From Actinomycetota bacterium (GTDB lineage: Bacteria; Actinomycetota; Geothermincolia; Fen-727; Anoxymicrobiaceae): a DNA stretch of 32,500 bases. This document shows positions 32,372 to 32,500 of this stretch, piece after piece; positions within the stretch are counted from its first letter, which is position 1; each line of letters begins with the position of its first letter. Position numbers and translations under genes: made by a program. The stretch is taken from assembly GCA_020062425.1 (NCBI GenBank), contig JAGUWJ010000072.1, forward strand, positions 1-32,500, given 5' to 3'. A model generated the notes under the pieces. The model did no database searches. It saw only the letters and a program-made list of their open reading frames with translations, and was not told the DNA's origin.

Positions 32372-32500
32372 GTGCGTCACCTACCCGCTCAGGAGGAGGG
32401 CAGCATCAGCGTCGCAGCCCTGGCATGTATCGTCATGGCGCTGATGTTATGCCTCGGCCTGGCCGACGCCGGGCTCTATCTTGCCGCCCGCTTCACAGCC
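32372..32500 (+). CDS. TadE/TadG-like protein, truncated at right edge
   Basis: GTG start: VRHLPAQEEGSISVAALACIVMALMLCLGLADAGLYLAARFTA... Confidence 0.75.
   Translation, partial: MRHLPAQEEGSISVAALACIVMALMLCLGLADAGLYLAARFTA

Noticed and set aside
1-32500. CRISPR array or insertion sequences
   Set aside because: No regularly spaced short repeats and no transposase seen; the left-edge repeats are coding Asp-box units.

Overview
The window holds most of an integrated HK97-like, siphovirus-type prophage (about 1 to about 31.3 kb) and, at its right edge, host Tad/Flp pilus genes (prepilin peptidase, TadE, TadE/G-like). On the minus strand, running leftwards from a divergent control region near 26.4 kb, there is an early module: a phiC31-gp3-like recombination directionality factor candidate, a Cas4/RecB-like nuclease, an SbcC/Rad50-like ATPase, a replication protein and a membrane-anchored muramidase-like protein. 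A late module follows: HNH, initiator-like tRNA, HNH, HNH, TerS, TerL, portal with C-terminal extension, protease, major capsid, connectors, major tail, frameshifted tail chaperones, tape measure and distal tail, leaving the window at position 1. On the plus strand are an XRE repressor, three lipoproteins, a NYN-domain protein, an ImmA-type protease and a large serine integrase. Main observations: (1) the prophage right end abuts the 3' remnant of what looks like a Flp-type pilin ORF, 2 nt upstream of the prepilin peptidase; (2) a canonical C CCA AAA -1 frameshift site joins the tail chaperone ORFs; (3) a promoter followed immediately by an intrinsic terminator precedes the late operon, as in lambda pR'/tR'; (4) a phage tRNA-Met(CAU) has initiator-like features; (5) a cluster of perfect hairpins lies next to that tRNA; (6) a short plus-strand zinc-ribbon gene lies antisense inside the early operon; (7) hairpins or terminators sit immediately upstream of the major capsid and major tail genes. 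All calls are by reading the sequence; no homology search was run.
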